NCBI GenBank assembly: GCA_965199745.1
Contig: CBDATB010000013.1
Location: 620,001-684,000, forward strand
DNA: 64,000 nucleotides
Origin: CBDATB01 sp965199745
GTDB lineage: Bacteria > Bacteroidota > Bacteroidia > Cytophagales > Flammeovirgaceae
Direction: 5' to 3'
The notes under the pieces: model-generated
What the model was told of the DNA's origin: nothing
The model's database searches: none
The model's input: only the letters and a program-made list of their open reading frames with translations
Position numbers and translations under genes: made by a program
Part shown: positions 16,805 to 26,272 of the stretch, in pieces
How the letters are laid out: the number at the start of each line of letters is the position of its first letter
Numbering within the stretch: position 1 is the stretch's first letter

Positions 16805-18733
16805 ATGGCAGAATCAACACAGAATACTCAAAAAGCATTATTTGATTGGGACAGCCTTAGCAAGCACGAGGGCTTTGGCTCTAGCTATTCTAATGAAGAG
16901 AAGACAAAGATGCTTGCAATGTACGATAGTACATCGCACAAACTAAATGAAAGACAAGTAGTACAAGGGCAAATAGTGAGTGTAACAGGCAGGGATGTCG
17001 TTGTTAATATTGGTTTTAAATCTGATGGACTTGTCCCATTAAATGAATTTCGTGACGTTTCCAGTGTAAAACCAGGCGACAAAGTAGAAGTATATATCCA
17101 AAATCAAGAAGACAAAAAAGGGCAACTGATTTTATCGCGAAGAAAAGCGAAAATAGTTAGAGCTTGGGAAAAAATAGAAATGGCATTCGAACAAGGTGAG
17201 GTAATAGAAGGAGTAATTAAAAGAAGAACAAAAGGCGGGCTTATTGCCGATATTTTTGCCATAGAAGCGTTTTTACCGGGTTCTCAAATAGACGTGAAAC
17301 CTATTCGCGATTTTGATATTTTCGTGGGTAAGAAAATGGAGTTGAAAGTAATAAAAATTAATTATGCTAACGACAACGTAGTTGTTTCCCACAAAGTATT
17401 AATCGAAAAAGACCTCGAACTGCAAAGAGCAGAAATACTCAATAATCTTGAAAGAGGGCAGGTATTAGAAGGAGTTATTAAGAACATGACTAACTTTGGT
17501 GTGTTCATTGACCTAGGAGGAGTAGATGGTTTGTTGCATATTACTGATATCTCTTGGGGTAGGATTAGCCACCCCGAACAGTTGCTACAGCTCGACCAAC
17601 GGATCAACGTTGTAGTACTGGATTTTGATGACGGCAAAAAACGTATTTCCTTGGGTATGAAACAACTAACCCCTCACCCATGGGAATCACTAGACCCTGC
17701 TATTGACATTGGTACGAGAATAAAAGGTAAAATTGTTAATGTAGCAGATTATGGAGCATTCCTAGAAATTAAGCCCGGCGTTGAAGGACTCATCCACGTA
17801 TCGGAAATGTCATGGTCGCAACACTTGAGAAATCCTCAGGATTTTCTCAGTATTGACGACGAAATGAAAGCCGTTGTATTGACTATTGAGCGCGAAGAAA
17901 GAAAGATGTCCTTAGGTATTAAACAACTGACTGAAGATCCGTGGACAAAAGAAGATATATTGCATAAGTATGCCGTCGGAACTAGGCATAAAGGTATTGT
18001 AAGAAACTTAACCATTTTTGGCTTATTCATTGAACTTGAAGAAGGAATTGACGGACTGGTGCATGTGTCGGATTTGTCATGGACTAAGAAAATAAAACAT
18101 CCTTCCGAGTTTATTAAAGTGGGTGAAGAACTGGAGGTGCAGGTATTGGAACTAGATAAAAACCAAAGAAGGCTAGCGTTAGGGCATAAACAACTCGAAG
18201 AAAACCCCTGGGATGCTTTTGAAGAAGTATTTAAAGTAAACTCGCTGCACAAATGTACTGTCGTGAACAAGATTGAGAAAGGTGCCATTCTTGAACTACC
18301 CTACGGCATAGAAGGTTTCTGCCAGAATAGAAACCTTAAAAAGGAGGATGGTTCTTTCCCGGAAGTAGGAGATTCTTTAGACTTTAAAGTGGTGGAGTTC
18401 TCTAAAGATGAAAGGCGTATTATCCTTTCTCATAGTCATCTTTATAGAGGGAAAAAAAATAGCCCCAAAACAAGTAAAGGTGGCAGTGAGGTAAAAGAAA
18501 ATGAAGCAAAGGATATAGAAAAAACTAACAAGGAAAATACAGAAAAAGCTACGTTTGCAGAATTAGAAGCATTCTCTGAATTAAAAGAAAAATCAGCCCT
18601 GCTAAAAAAAGCAACACCTAAGAAGGCATCAATAAAGAAAACAGTTAAGGTGGTAGGTATAGAAGAGGAAAAGCAAGAACTGCAGGTACAAGAAAAAAGT
18701 ACTGAGACGCAAGAAGATAAAGACAAAAAATAA
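16805..18733 (+). CDS. rpsA: 30S ribosomal protein S1
   Basis: Binds mRNA to the small subunit during initiation, which matters in a phylum with weak Shine-Dalgarno use. The 642-residue protein carries six S1 (OB-fold) repeats. The later ones show the usual GxVxNxxxFGxFVDLGG-type pattern (e.g. NMTNFGVFIDLGG, VADYGAFLEI, NLTIFGLFIEL), each followed by RISLGMKQL-like ends. After about residue 555 comes a lysine/glutamate-rich, low-complexity tail of some 85 residues, beyond the E. coli length of 557 and common in Bacteroidota. It is monocistronic, with a strong terminator after it. Confidence 0.96.
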   Translation: MAESTQNTQKALFDWDSLSKHEGFGSSYSNEEKTKMLAMYDSTSHKLNERQVVQGQIVSVTGRDVVVNIGFKSDGLVPLNEFRDVSSVKPGDKVEVYIQNQEDKKGQLILSRRKAKIVRAWEKIEMAFEQGEVIEGVIKRRTKGGLIADIFAIEAFLPGSQIDVKPIRDFDIFVGKKMELKVIKINYANDNVVVSHKVLIEKDLELQRAEILNNLERGQVLEGVIKNMTNFGVFIDLGGVDGLLHITDISWGRISHPEQLLQLDQRINVVVLDFDDGKKRISLGMKQLTPHPWESLDPAIDIGTRIKGKIVNVADYGAFLEIKPGVEGLIHVSEMSWSQHLRNPQDFLSIDDEMKAVVLTIEREERKMSLGIKQLTEDPWTKEDILHKYAVGTRHKGIVRNLTIFGLFIELEEGIDGLVHVSDLSWTKKIKHPSEFIKVGEELEVQVLELDKNQRRLALGHKQLEENPWDAFEEVFKVNSLHKCTVVNKIEKGAILELPYGIEGFCQNRNLKKEDGSFPEVGDSLDFKVVEFSKDERRIILSHSHLYRGKKNSPKTSKGGSEVKENEAKDIEKTNKENTEKATFAELEAFSELKEKSALLKKATPKKASIKKTVKVVGIEEEKQELQVQEKSTETQEDKDKK

Positions 18734-18765
18734 GCATAAAAATATATTTTCACAACCGTCTAACT

Positions 18766-18816
18766 AAACGTTTCTTATAACTGTCTTTATATGAAAAGCC
18801 GTTATAAGGAACGTTT
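18766..18816 (+). terminator. long stem-loop terminator after rpsA
   Basis: The arms at 18766-18781 and 18801-18816 pair over 16 positions, counting one U-G pair, around a 19-base loop. They are followed by ACGTTTTTTG. This is 33 bases after the rpsA stop and reads as an intrinsic terminator. Confidence 0.75.
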
Positions 18817-18931
18817 ACGTTTTTTGTAAGTAGCCAAAATATAACTTTGAAGAAAGATATTCTATTTGATTTTTTTTGGTACTAGACATAAATGGCTTAT
18901 TCTATTATTTTATTAAAAAACTAAAAAAGTT

Positions 18932-19405
18932 ATGTCAGCATACTCATATTATACGCAAGCAGGCTATGATAAACTCCTTGAAGAATTGAGCGAGTTAAAA
19001 GTAAAAGGAAGAGTCGATATAGCTAGACAGATAGCAGAAGCTAGAGATAAAGGTGATTTGAGTGAAAATGCCGAGTACGATGCAGCAAAAGATGCACAAG
19101 GCATGTTAGAACTAAAAATAGCTAAGCTCGAAGAAGTCATATCAAAAGCACGGGTGATAGATGAATCGCAGATAGATTCTTCAAAAGTATCTGTTCTTTC
19201 TACTGTAAAAATTAAAAATATGGTCAACGGTGCAGAAATGACCTACACACTCGTCTCAGAAAGTGAAGCGGATTTGAAAGCAGGAAAAATCTCTGTTGAC
19301 TCTCCTATTGGTAAAGGTCTACTCGGAAAGACTGTTGGAGAAATAGCAAAAGTACAAGCCCCAAGAGGTGCTATTAGGTTTGAAATTGTTGATATTAGCA
19401 GATAG
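18932..19405 (+). CDS. greA: Transcription elongation factor GreA
   Basis: Rescues backtracked RNA polymerase by stimulating transcript cleavage. The 157-residue protein has the N-terminal coiled coil with the acidic tip (EARDKGDLSENAEYDAAK, about 40-57, the diagnostic GreA/GreB signature). Its C-terminal FKBP-like domain contains SVDSPIGKGLLGKTVGE. It begins 199 bases after rpsA, beyond the terminator, so it is probably transcribed separately. Confidence 0.95.
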   Translation: MSAYSYYTQAGYDKLLEELSELKVKGRVDIARQIAEARDKGDLSENAEYDAAKDAQGMLELKIAKLEEVISKARVIDESQIDSSKVSVLSTVKIKNMVNGAEMTYTLVSESEADLKAGKISVDSPIGKGLLGKTVGEIAKVQAPRGAIRFEIVDISR

Positions 19406-19619
19406 AATAGTTATTGCACTAATATAGTTCCACTGAAAATCCTAAAAACAGATCTAGACCTCCGAAAATCCTTCTTTTTTCTTGATTTGACAAATCTGTT
19501 GGAATTTTTTTTGCCGTCCTTGTGTTGAGAACCTAGCCATCACAGGAGCATCTGATGGCAAATAGATTTCAAATCTAAGGTTGATAGTAAAATTTTATTT
19601 ACATTTAAATCAGTCAAAC

Positions 19620-20273
19620 ATGAAAAATATCTTAATCGCATCAGTTTACATCATAGCGTTTACACAAGCCATCGTTGCCCAAGAGTCTGGTGGTGCAGAC
19701 GATTATTATGCAGGTAAGAGATCAAATAATGAAGAAAGCCAGGGCAACTACTTATTCGATAATTTATTTGATGGGCTCAAAAGCACGTCGGGTATAGGAG
19801 GTGTTATGATAGATTTTTATGATGTTAATGGTGAAAGTGCTGTGAGTGTAGGCGGGGGTGGTGCTGTACTTGTCAACGATCGTTTTTATTTTGGTGGGTA
19901 TGGCACTGGAGTTGCTAACAGTCCAAAATTTTCGTTGGAAGGCAACCCCGATGCAATCTTCAAGCTAGGGCATGGCGGACTTTGGATGGGGGCTATCATT
20001 AAACCCGAATCGCTGGTACACTTGGCTTTGAGCTCTCGTTTTGGCTGGGGTGGTCTCACATTAGAAGACGGGCAAGAGGAGCTTCTCAGTGAGAATATAT
20101 TTGTAGTGAATCCTCAGCTTGATATTGAGTTGAATGTGGCTCGTTGGCTCAGGCTTAGTGTAGGTGCAGGTTATCGCTTGGTGAGTGGTATTGATAGTAA
20201 TCTGATTGAGAAAAGCGATTTCAACGGGTATAATATCAATTTAGGATTCCACTTTGGTTGGTTTGAAAATTAA
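19620..20273 (+). CDS. Secreted or outer-membrane beta-rich protein of unknown function
   Basis: The ATG at 19620 gives 217 residues and directly begins a signal peptide (cleavage near IVAQES, about 21-22); the frame upstream of it has no signal-like start. The mature protein is rich in glycine and aromatic residues with alternating hydrophobic strands (VSVGGGGAVLVNDRFYFGGY, GLWMGAIIKPE, LRLSVGAGYRL) and ends in GFHFGWFEN, suggesting a small beta-barrel or beta-sandwich in the outer membrane. I do not recognise a specific family. It is flanked by greA upstream and sdaA convergent downstream. Confidence 0.65.
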   Translation: MKNILIASVYIIAFTQAIVAQESGGADDYYAGKRSNNEESQGNYLFDNLFDGLKSTSGIGGVMIDFYDVNGESAVSVGGGGAVLVNDRFYFGGYGTGVANSPKFSLEGNPDAIFKLGHGGLWMGAIIKPESLVHLALSSRFGWGGLTLEDGQEELLSENIFVVNPQLDIELNVARWLRLSVGAGYRLVSGIDSNLIEKSDFNGYNINLGFHFGWFEN

Positions 20274-20304
20274 GATTATATACTCAAAGCGGTAGTATTT
20301 TCCT

Positions 20305-21708
20305 TTAACACCCCACTAAGCTAACCGGTAGTTGGATTGCCAAACCACCCTGAGAGGTCTCTTTAAACTTACTGTGCATTCCTTGAGCTGTTTCCCACAT
20401 AGTTTTTACCACTATGTCAAAATTCACTATAGCATCGTCAGGATTGCCCGAGAGTGCTAAGTTTGCACTCGTAATGGCTTTCATAGCTCCCATAGCATTT
20501 CTTTCTATGCAAGGGATTTGTACTAGCCCACCAACGGGGTCGCAGGTAAGCCCCAGGTGGTGTTCCATAGCGATTTCTGCTGCCATTAATACTTGCTTGG
20601 GCGTACCACCAAGCACCTCTGTTAAGCCGCCCGCAGCCATAGCTGAAGAAACGCCAATTTCTGCCTGACACCCGCCCACGGCCGCCGATATTGTAGCCCC
20701 TTTCTTGAATAAAGAACCAATTTCTCCTGAGGTGAAAAGAAAACGACGAACATCCTGCATTTTCCGATCTTCACAAAAGCAATAATGATAAAGCAATACG
20801 GCAGGGATAACTCCGGCAGCTCCGTTGGTTGGAGAAGTAACGACCCTGCCCAGAGAAGCATTTTCTTCATTCACTGCTAACGCGAAACAGCTAACCCATG
20901 TATTGATCTGAGAAAAACTCTTGGCATTTTTACTAATTGCTTGTAGCCACTCTTTTGGGTGTTGAAAACTGCGATTGCCCAATAATTTTTCGCTAATAGC
21001 TTTTGCTCGCCTTTTTACTTTTAAACCTCCGGGTAATATTCCTTCTGTTGCACAACCCTTAAATACACAATCAAGCATAGTATTAAAAATTTCTTCTATA
21101 CCCTTTTCGACAGCCTCATGATTTCGGAAGTATAGCTCATTTTTATGAACAATATCGGCAATAGACAAACCGGTTTGCTCGCTATGACGGAGTAAATCAC
21201 TACCCTTGTCAATGGGAAAAGGAATTTTAATTGCTTTTTGCTTATTTTGTTTTGTACCTTTTTTACTAATAAACCCTCCTCCGAGCGAATAATAAGTATC
21301 TTCTAACACCACTTTGCCTTTTCTCAGGGCTTGAAAAGTTAGTGTGTTAGGATGTTCGGGCAGGCTGTGGGAATGGAAAATAATTTGTCGGGCAGGATTA
21401 AAAGCAATAGCTAGCCCGTGAATGAATATTTGTTTCTGTGATTGAATACGGGTGATATGCTGATGGACTTCCTCTGTAGAAATATGCTCAGGTTCAAAAC
21501 TTTCAAGACCTAGCTGTACAGCCACGTCAGTTGCATGACCTTTTCCTGTTTTTGAAAGTGAGCCAAATAAATGTATTTTTATTTCATCGATTAGCTCACC
21601 CTGTAAATCATGAGTAAATTGTTTGGCCGCCCGCCAGGGTCCCAAAGTGTGTGAACTTGAAGGACCGATGCCTATTTTATATATATCGAAAATACTTAAT
21701 CTTTCCAT
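20305..21708 (-). CDS. sdaA: L-serine ammonia-lyase (iron-sulfur dependent, single chain)
   Basis: Deaminates L-serine to pyruvate and ammonia in the cytosol. The 467-residue protein combines the N-terminal beta domain (GIGPSSSHTLGPWRAA, 13-28) with the catalytic alpha domain (SPTNGAAGVIP, 292-302) in one chain. The three cysteines expected to hold the 4Fe-4S cluster are at C347, C389 and C400 (in GCQAE, LTCDPVGG and IPCIERNAMG), with E. coli-like spacing. It is convergent with the secreted-protein gene and lies next to a decayed amino-acid metabolism locus. Confidence 0.94.
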   Translation of the reverse strand: MERLSIFDIYKIGIGPSSSHTLGPWRAAKQFTHDLQGELIDEIKIHLFGSLSKTGKGHATDVAVQLGLESFEPEHISTEEVHQHITRIQSQKQIFIHGLAIAFNPARQIIFHSHSLPEHPNTLTFQALRKGKVVLEDTYYSLGGGFISKKGTKQNKQKAIKIPFPIDKGSDLLRHSEQTGLSIADIVHKNELYFRNHEAVEKGIEEIFNTMLDCVFKGCATEGILPGGLKVKRRAKAISEKLLGNRSFQHPKEWLQAISKNAKSFSQINTWVSCFALAVNEENASLGRVVTSPTNGAAGVIPAVLLYHYCFCEDRKMQDVRRFLFTSGEIGSLFKKGATISAAVGGCQAEIGVSSAMAAGGLTEVLGGTPKQVLMAAEIAMEHHLGLTCDPVGGLVQIPCIERNAMGAMKAITSANLALSGNPDDAIVNFDIVVKTMWETAQGMHSKFKETSQGGLAIQLPVSLVGC

Positions 21709-21886
21709 GAGTAGTGATTATTAATATTTTAAAAAACCTAATATGCAGTTGAGAATCAATTTATGATGCAATTTTTTTCTAGACTTTTTAGTGTCTGTCT
21801 GGCTATTTCTTTACCGATTTTTTGCGTCCTACTTCCTATTAATAACCGATTATATGCTTTTGAAAGTTGGGGGTGTCCTTGTATGC

Positions 21887-22219
21887 CTAACGTTTTCTGC
21901 CCCATCTCAAATATACCGATGGGGCATTTTTTATTACCTGCCGAACTCCCACAATAGGTGCAAAGATTTCTTCAGTCATTATTTCCATGCTGTGGTTTAT
22001 TCTTTTTCCTCTCCGAGTCGCCCCACAGGAATATGTACCTTGCCTGAAAGATTTATCTCCAGCAAAAGCATTTTTTTCTTTATCCCAAAGGCTAATATGA
22101 ATATGGCAACTTGAGCCTGCCCTCTCTTTATGGTATAATGCTACAATAACCGTCTCAATGGTTTCTGTGGCTAGCATTTCTTCTAATTCTTTAAGGGTGA
22201 TTTTTCCTTTACCTTACAT
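21887..22219 (-). pseudogene. collapsed relic joining glutamine-synthetase and aldehyde-dehydrogenase fragments
   Basis: On the minus strand an ATG at 22219 is followed at once by a stop, then by ITLKELEEMLATETIETVIVA, which resembles the N terminus of GlnA-like synthetases. This runs straight into AGSSCHIHISLWDKEKNAFAGD, the central active-site region of the same family, so some 200 residues are missing in between. After about 25 unrelated residues comes HSMEIMTEEIFAPIVGV, resembling the late EEIFGPV motif of aldehyde dehydrogenases. The pieces read as a shrunken gamma-glutamyl-amine or polyamine-type locus (synthetase next to dehydrogenase). It is clearly non-functional. Confidence 0.7.
21899..21931 (+). 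terminator. terminator-like hairpin in a relic region
   Basis: GCCCCATC (21899-21906) pairs with GATGGGGC (21918-21925) around 11 bases and is followed by ATTTTTT on the plus strand. No gene on the plus strand ends here, so it may be a remnant or serve the minus-strand relic. Confidence 0.45.
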
Positions 22220-22252
22220 AATTTTTTTCTTAATGATGCGTTATAATATAGA

Positions 22253-22423
22253 TTATATATATTTTATTAAAGCGAGGGATTTGTCAATCAGCACCTTTAA
22301 ATAGTTTTCGTTCACACTTTGGCATGTCCACATATCTTTGAAGCTGCTAGCAACAGCTTTACTGCCAATGGGTACAGAATCAACAGGTTTGCCGTTAAAC
22401 GGTGGAGCTAAATAGATTAAATC
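22253..22423 (-). pseudogene. coding-like fragment of unknown origin
   Basis: A 56-codon open stretch without a start codon (DLIYLAPPFNGKPVDSVPIGS and onward) lies just upstream of the glutamine-synthetase relic on the same strand. Its composition is protein-like, but I cannot place it in a family. It is probably another remnant of the same lost operon. The rest of 22424-22602 shows nothing. Confidence 0.35.
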
Positions 22424-22602
22424 TTACCGACTGGCTGTTCACGTCATTTAATATGAATAAGTCATCTGCTGTATATAGGGTGTTTTTGATAACTATTAAT
22501 CAAGAAAAATTCTTTTCACATGCTGCTCTCTGAAAACAAACCTACTATTTAATTGATTATTTAATAAATTTCTCCCAAGCTATTGAATTAGAAATAATCT
22601 TT

Positions 22603-24729
22603 ATGATGAAAAAGAAAAGTAGATTTAAAAAGTGTAAAAATAGTTCACTACTATCCCCTCGTAAAATACTTGCTTTTTTTAATGATCATGCCGACTATAC
22701 CTACACGATTCGCCAGCTAAACAAGCATTTTCAGGCACATACTAAGCAGAAGAAAAAAATATTATATGATGTAATACAAACGTTGGCTACTCGAAAAATG
22801 ATTTGCAAACTATCGGAAAAACTATATCAAGGTTTGCTCAGCAAACAAATCCATAGGGGTGTGATAGACTTTGTGAATCCTCGCTATGCCTATGTTATTG
22901 TAGAAGAATTTGAGCAAGACATATGGGTACATGTTAATGATATGGCTACTGCTTTGGATGGAGATGTCGTTTTGTTAGAAATCTTTTTTAACCCGAGTAG
23001 AACGTGTTGCAAAGGTCGAGTAGTTGAAATAATTCAAAGAAATAAAACACAATTTATTGGCACGCTCGCACTCACGCGCCACCTTGCTTTTGTAGTAGTT
23101 TCAGGAAGAAAGATGCACCATGATATTTTTGTGCCTTTAAACTCATTGCAAGGGGCTAAACATGCGCAAAAGGTAATAGTACAACTGACCCATTGGAAGT
23201 TGCAAGCTAAAAATCCTTCGGGTAAAATTATTAAGCTATTGGGCAAATCGGGGCGTCATGAAACAGAAATACATGCTATTATGTTTGAATATGGTTTGCC
23301 CTTTGAGTTTCCTGAGACCGTAGAATCAGAGGTAACAAAAATGCCTGTAAAAATTAGTGAAAGAGAAATTTCACGTAGAAAAGATTGCAGAGATATCCCT
23401 ACTTTTACTATTGACCCTGAAGATGCCAAAGACTTTGATGACGCACTTTCCGTGTGTAAAACACCACAAGGATATTGGGAAATTGGTATTCATATTGCTG
23501 ATGTTTCGCACTATGTTCATCCGAATACTGCTTTGGAAAAAGAGGCTTACCGCAGGGCAACTTCTGTTTATTTAGTAGATAGAACTATTCCTATGCTACC
23601 AGAAAAAATCGCTAATGAATTGTGTTCACTCAGACCTAATGAGGACAAACTCACTTTTTCCGTAATTTTTCAGGTGGATGAATCAGCAAATATACTGAAA
23701 CAATGGTTTGGGCGTACCGTGATTCATTCCGACCGACAATTTACCTATGAACAAGCGCAAGAGAATATACAAGCTGACTCTGGTAGTTTTTATGAAGAAC
23801 TTCAGGTGCTTAACCGACTTGCTAAACAACTGAAAGCCAAGCGTTTTAAAGATGGTTCTATAAATTTTGAAAGCACAGAGCTAAAGTTTAAACTCGATGA
23901 AAATGGTAAACCTTTGCAAGTATTGCCAAAGACTAGGAAAGATACCCACAAGATGATTGAAGAATGGATGCTGCTAGCTAATAGATGTGTTGCTGAGTTT
24001 ATGCGTGCTGAGAACTCAGAAGTAAATAAAATGATGGTTTATAGAATACACGAGCCACCTGACCCTAAAAAAGTGCAAGAATTTGCTTTTTACTTGAAAA
24101 CACTCGGTTACACTATTGATACAAACAACTTATCTGCTTCCCTGCAAGCACTGCATCAACAACTGGAAGGAAACCCTTTGCAGGCTATCATAGATCAACA
24201 GGCTATCAGAATCATGTCTAAAGCAAGATATACTACGGCTTCTTTAGGACACTATGGTCTTGCTTTTAAATATTATACACATTTTACCTCTCCTATTCGT
24301 CGCTACCCTGACCTAATGGTACACCGTCTGTTAGCACATAAACTTTCTCAGGGAAGAAGTCTTGACAAAAGTCAATATGAAGTGTGTTGCGAGCATAGTT
24401 CCAAGCGGGAGCGTATGGCTATTGAAGCTGAAAGAGCTTCTGTGAAGTACAAACAAGTAGAGTTTATTCGGCAGTTTGTTGGTAAAACACTCAGTGGCGT
24501 GGTTTCCGCAATTACCCAATGGGGCATGTATGTAACCATCGATGAAATATTATGCGAAGGACTCATCAGGTTATCAACAATGAAAGATGATTACTACTAT
24601 TACAATGAACTAAAAAAGCAAATTATTGGTAGCCACTACCAAAAAGTCTTCCGACTTGGTGACCCAGTAGCCGTTAGCCTACTTGCCACGGATTTGAATA
24701 GGCGAACGATTGATTTCGAATTGTTATAG
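22603..24729 (+). CDS. rnr: Ribonuclease R
   Basis: Processive 3'-5' exoribonuclease that degrades structured RNA and acts in mRNA and rRNA turnover. The 708-residue protein has an N-terminal winged-helix region, cold-shock domains (about 80-210), the RNB catalytic domain with acidic residues D271, D277, D279 and D280 in DPEDAKDFDDALSV, and HFTSPIRRYPDLMVHR near its end. A C-terminal S1 domain follows (GVVSAITQWGMYVTI, about 627 onward). Two adjacent ATG codons start the gene. It is convergent with queA, with only 9 bases between the ends. Confidence 0.95.
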   Translation: MMKKKSRFKKCKNSSLLSPRKILAFFNDHADYTYTIRQLNKHFQAHTKQKKKILYDVIQTLATRKMICKLSEKLYQGLLSKQIHRGVIDFVNPRYAYVIVEEFEQDIWVHVNDMATALDGDVVLLEIFFNPSRTCCKGRVVEIIQRNKTQFIGTLALTRHLAFVVVSGRKMHHDIFVPLNSLQGAKHAQKVIVQLTHWKLQAKNPSGKIIKLLGKSGRHETEIHAIMFEYGLPFEFPETVESEVTKMPVKISEREISRRKDCRDIPTFTIDPEDAKDFDDALSVCKTPQGYWEIGIHIADVSHYVHPNTALEKEAYRRATSVYLVDRTIPMLPEKIANELCSLRPNEDKLTFSVIFQVDESANILKQWFGRTVIHSDRQFTYEQAQENIQADSGSFYEELQVLNRLAKQLKAKRFKDGSINFESTELKFKLDENGKPLQVLPKTRKDTHKMIEEWMLLANRCVAEFMRAENSEVNKMMVYRIHEPPDPKKVQEFAFYLKTLGYTIDTNNLSASLQALHQQLEGNPLQAIIDQQAIRIMSKARYTTASLGHYGLAFKYYTHFTSPIRRYPDLMVHRLLAHKLSQGRSLDKSQYEVCCEHSSKRERMAIEAERASVKYKQVEFIRQFVGKTLSGVVSAITQWGMYVTIDEILCEGLIRLSTMKDDYYYYNELKKQIIGSHYQKVFRLGDPVAVSLLATDLNRRTIDFELL

Positions 24730-24738
24730 TACTTCTTA

Positions 24739-25785
24739 TTATATAATCAACATGGCATCGCCATAATTAAGAAAACGATACTTCTCTTTTTTTGCCACTT
24801 CATATGCCCTGACAATATTGTCATAACCGCCAAAAGTACAGGCCATCATTAACAAAGTAGTCATCGGCTTATGAAAATTAGTTACTAAAGAGTTACAAAT
24901 TTGGAACTCGTAAGGTGGAAAAATAAATTTATTTGTCCATCCTCCATTTTGTTTTAACTTTCCTGACGCTGAGACAGAGGTTTCGAGTGCTCGCATAGAA
25001 CTTGTACCAATAGCACAGATATTCTTTTTTCCTTCCATCGTCTGGTTAATAATTTCTGCTGTTTGGGCAGAGACTTCAAAGTTTTCCGAGTCCATTTTAT
25101 GTTTGGTTAGGTCTTCTACGTAAACTTTTAAGAAAGAACTCAAACCAGTATGTAGGGTAATAGGGGTAATATCCACACCTTTCAGTTGCAATCTTTTAAT
25201 TAGTTGTGTGGTAAAATGCAAGCCGGCAGAGGGTGCCGCTACCGCTCCGGTATTTTTGGCAAAAACTGTTTGAAAACGCTCTTTGTCTTGCTCCTCTGCC
25301 AGCCTTCCCAAATACTTGGGGATAGGTGCCTGCCCCAAATCGCTAATAACTTTATAGAAGTCGGCTTCTTCATCTTGGCACAAAAATCGGATAGTTCTTC
25401 CTCTAGATGTAGTGTTGTCAATTACTTCAGCTACTAGTTCTCCTTGCCCAAAATATAATTTATTACCGACACGTATCTTTCTTGCTGGGTCAACTAGCGC
25501 ATCCCAAAGGTGTATTTTAGCGTTAAGTTCACGCAAGAGAAAAACTTCTATATCAGCACCTGTTTTTTCTTTATTGCCATGTAGGCGCGCAGGAAAAACT
25601 TTTGTATCATTAATTACCATGAGATCTTTTTCATCAAAATAATCAACAATGTCTTTGAAAATACGGTGTTCTATATCTCCTGTTTTTCTATGTACAACCA
25701 TCAGCCGAGATTCATCTCTATTATTCTCTGGGTATTTGGCAATCAAATCTTCAGGTAACTCAAATTTAAAAGCAGATAATTTCAT
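24739..25785 (-). CDS. queA: S-adenosylmethionine:tRNA ribosyltransferase-isomerase
   Basis: Transfers the ribosyl part of SAM to preQ1 in tRNA during queuosine synthesis, giving epoxyqueuosine. The ATG at 25785 gives 348 residues beginning MKLSAFKFELPEDLIA, the family's usual N terminus; the frame is open to a TTG at 25800, which is less likely. Diagnostic stretches include MVINDTKVFPARL, GAVAAPSAGLHFT, DITPITLHTGLSSF and CAIGTSSMRALE. It converges on rnr. Confidence 0.94.
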   Translation of the reverse strand: MKLSAFKFELPEDLIAKYPENNRDESRLMVVHRKTGDIEHRIFKDIVDYFDEKDLMVINDTKVFPARLHGNKEKTGADIEVFLLRELNAKIHLWDALVDPARKIRVGNKLYFGQGELVAEVIDNTTSRGRTIRFLCQDEEADFYKVISDLGQAPIPKYLGRLAEEQDKERFQTVFAKNTGAVAAPSAGLHFTTQLIKRLQLKGVDITPITLHTGLSSFLKVYVEDLTKHKMDSENFEVSAQTAEIINQTMEGKKNICAIGTSSMRALETSVSASGKLKQNGGWTNKFIFPPYEFQICNSLVTNFHKPMTTLLMMACTFGGYDNIVRAYEVAKKEKYRFLNYGDAMLII

Positions 25786-25800
25786 GTATTTATTTAACAA

Positions 25801-26272
25801 TGGATTTAAGAAATTTTATAGTGTTTTTTAAATTAATCAAATGGTATATTTATAAACGATAGAGACTCAAGAGTTGAAAAGTTAGATCTAAATAAGCAAT
25901 AATTTTGCATTTATGAAGGTTTATTAAAACCGACACATACTACTACATACCTCTGCGACCACTCATGATAGCGAATTAAAGTATTATGGGTGCAGAATTA
26001 CTCGCTTCACAATCTTCGCTGTTAGTGGCACTGGTTTGGCCAACACTACTTGCTGAAGTAGGGTAATTTAAATCAGTTAAACATTTATATGGATTTAGGT
26101 TCTAAATGAAGCGTCAAAGATACCGGTATGGCAACGCTTATCGGTTAGTGATTTGATAGCCATCGCATTACCTAGGATCAATCACGCGGGCTGAGCAACT
26201 GGTAAATATTACGGCACGGGACAAGGGATGCAGGAGTTTTTTAAAGTAATAAACTCCTGCTCTAATTTATCA
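25801..26272. other. intergenic region between queA and the M1 peptidase gene
   Basis: About 470 bases with short open stretches in several frames but no recognisable protein, RNA gene or repeat, apart from the hairpin at its right end. The sequence is less AT-rich than typical spacers here, so it may be an old gene remnant; I could not identify one. Confidence 0.4.
26230..26260 (-). terminator. stem-loop after the M1 peptidase gene
   Basis: GCAGGAGTTT (26230-26239) and AAACTCCTGC (26251-26260) form a perfect 10-base-pair stem with an 11-base loop, 13 bases beyond the stop of the minus-strand peptidase gene. It lacks a T-run after the stem in that direction. Confidence 0.5.

Noticed and set aside
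19581..19619. An upstream start for the secreted protein
   Set aside because: It would put 13 unrelated residues before a perfect signal peptide; the ATG at 19620 is better.
21763..22114. Plus-strand frames opposite the glutamine-synthetase relic
   Set aside because: They have no family resemblance and are explained by the recognisable minus-strand relic.
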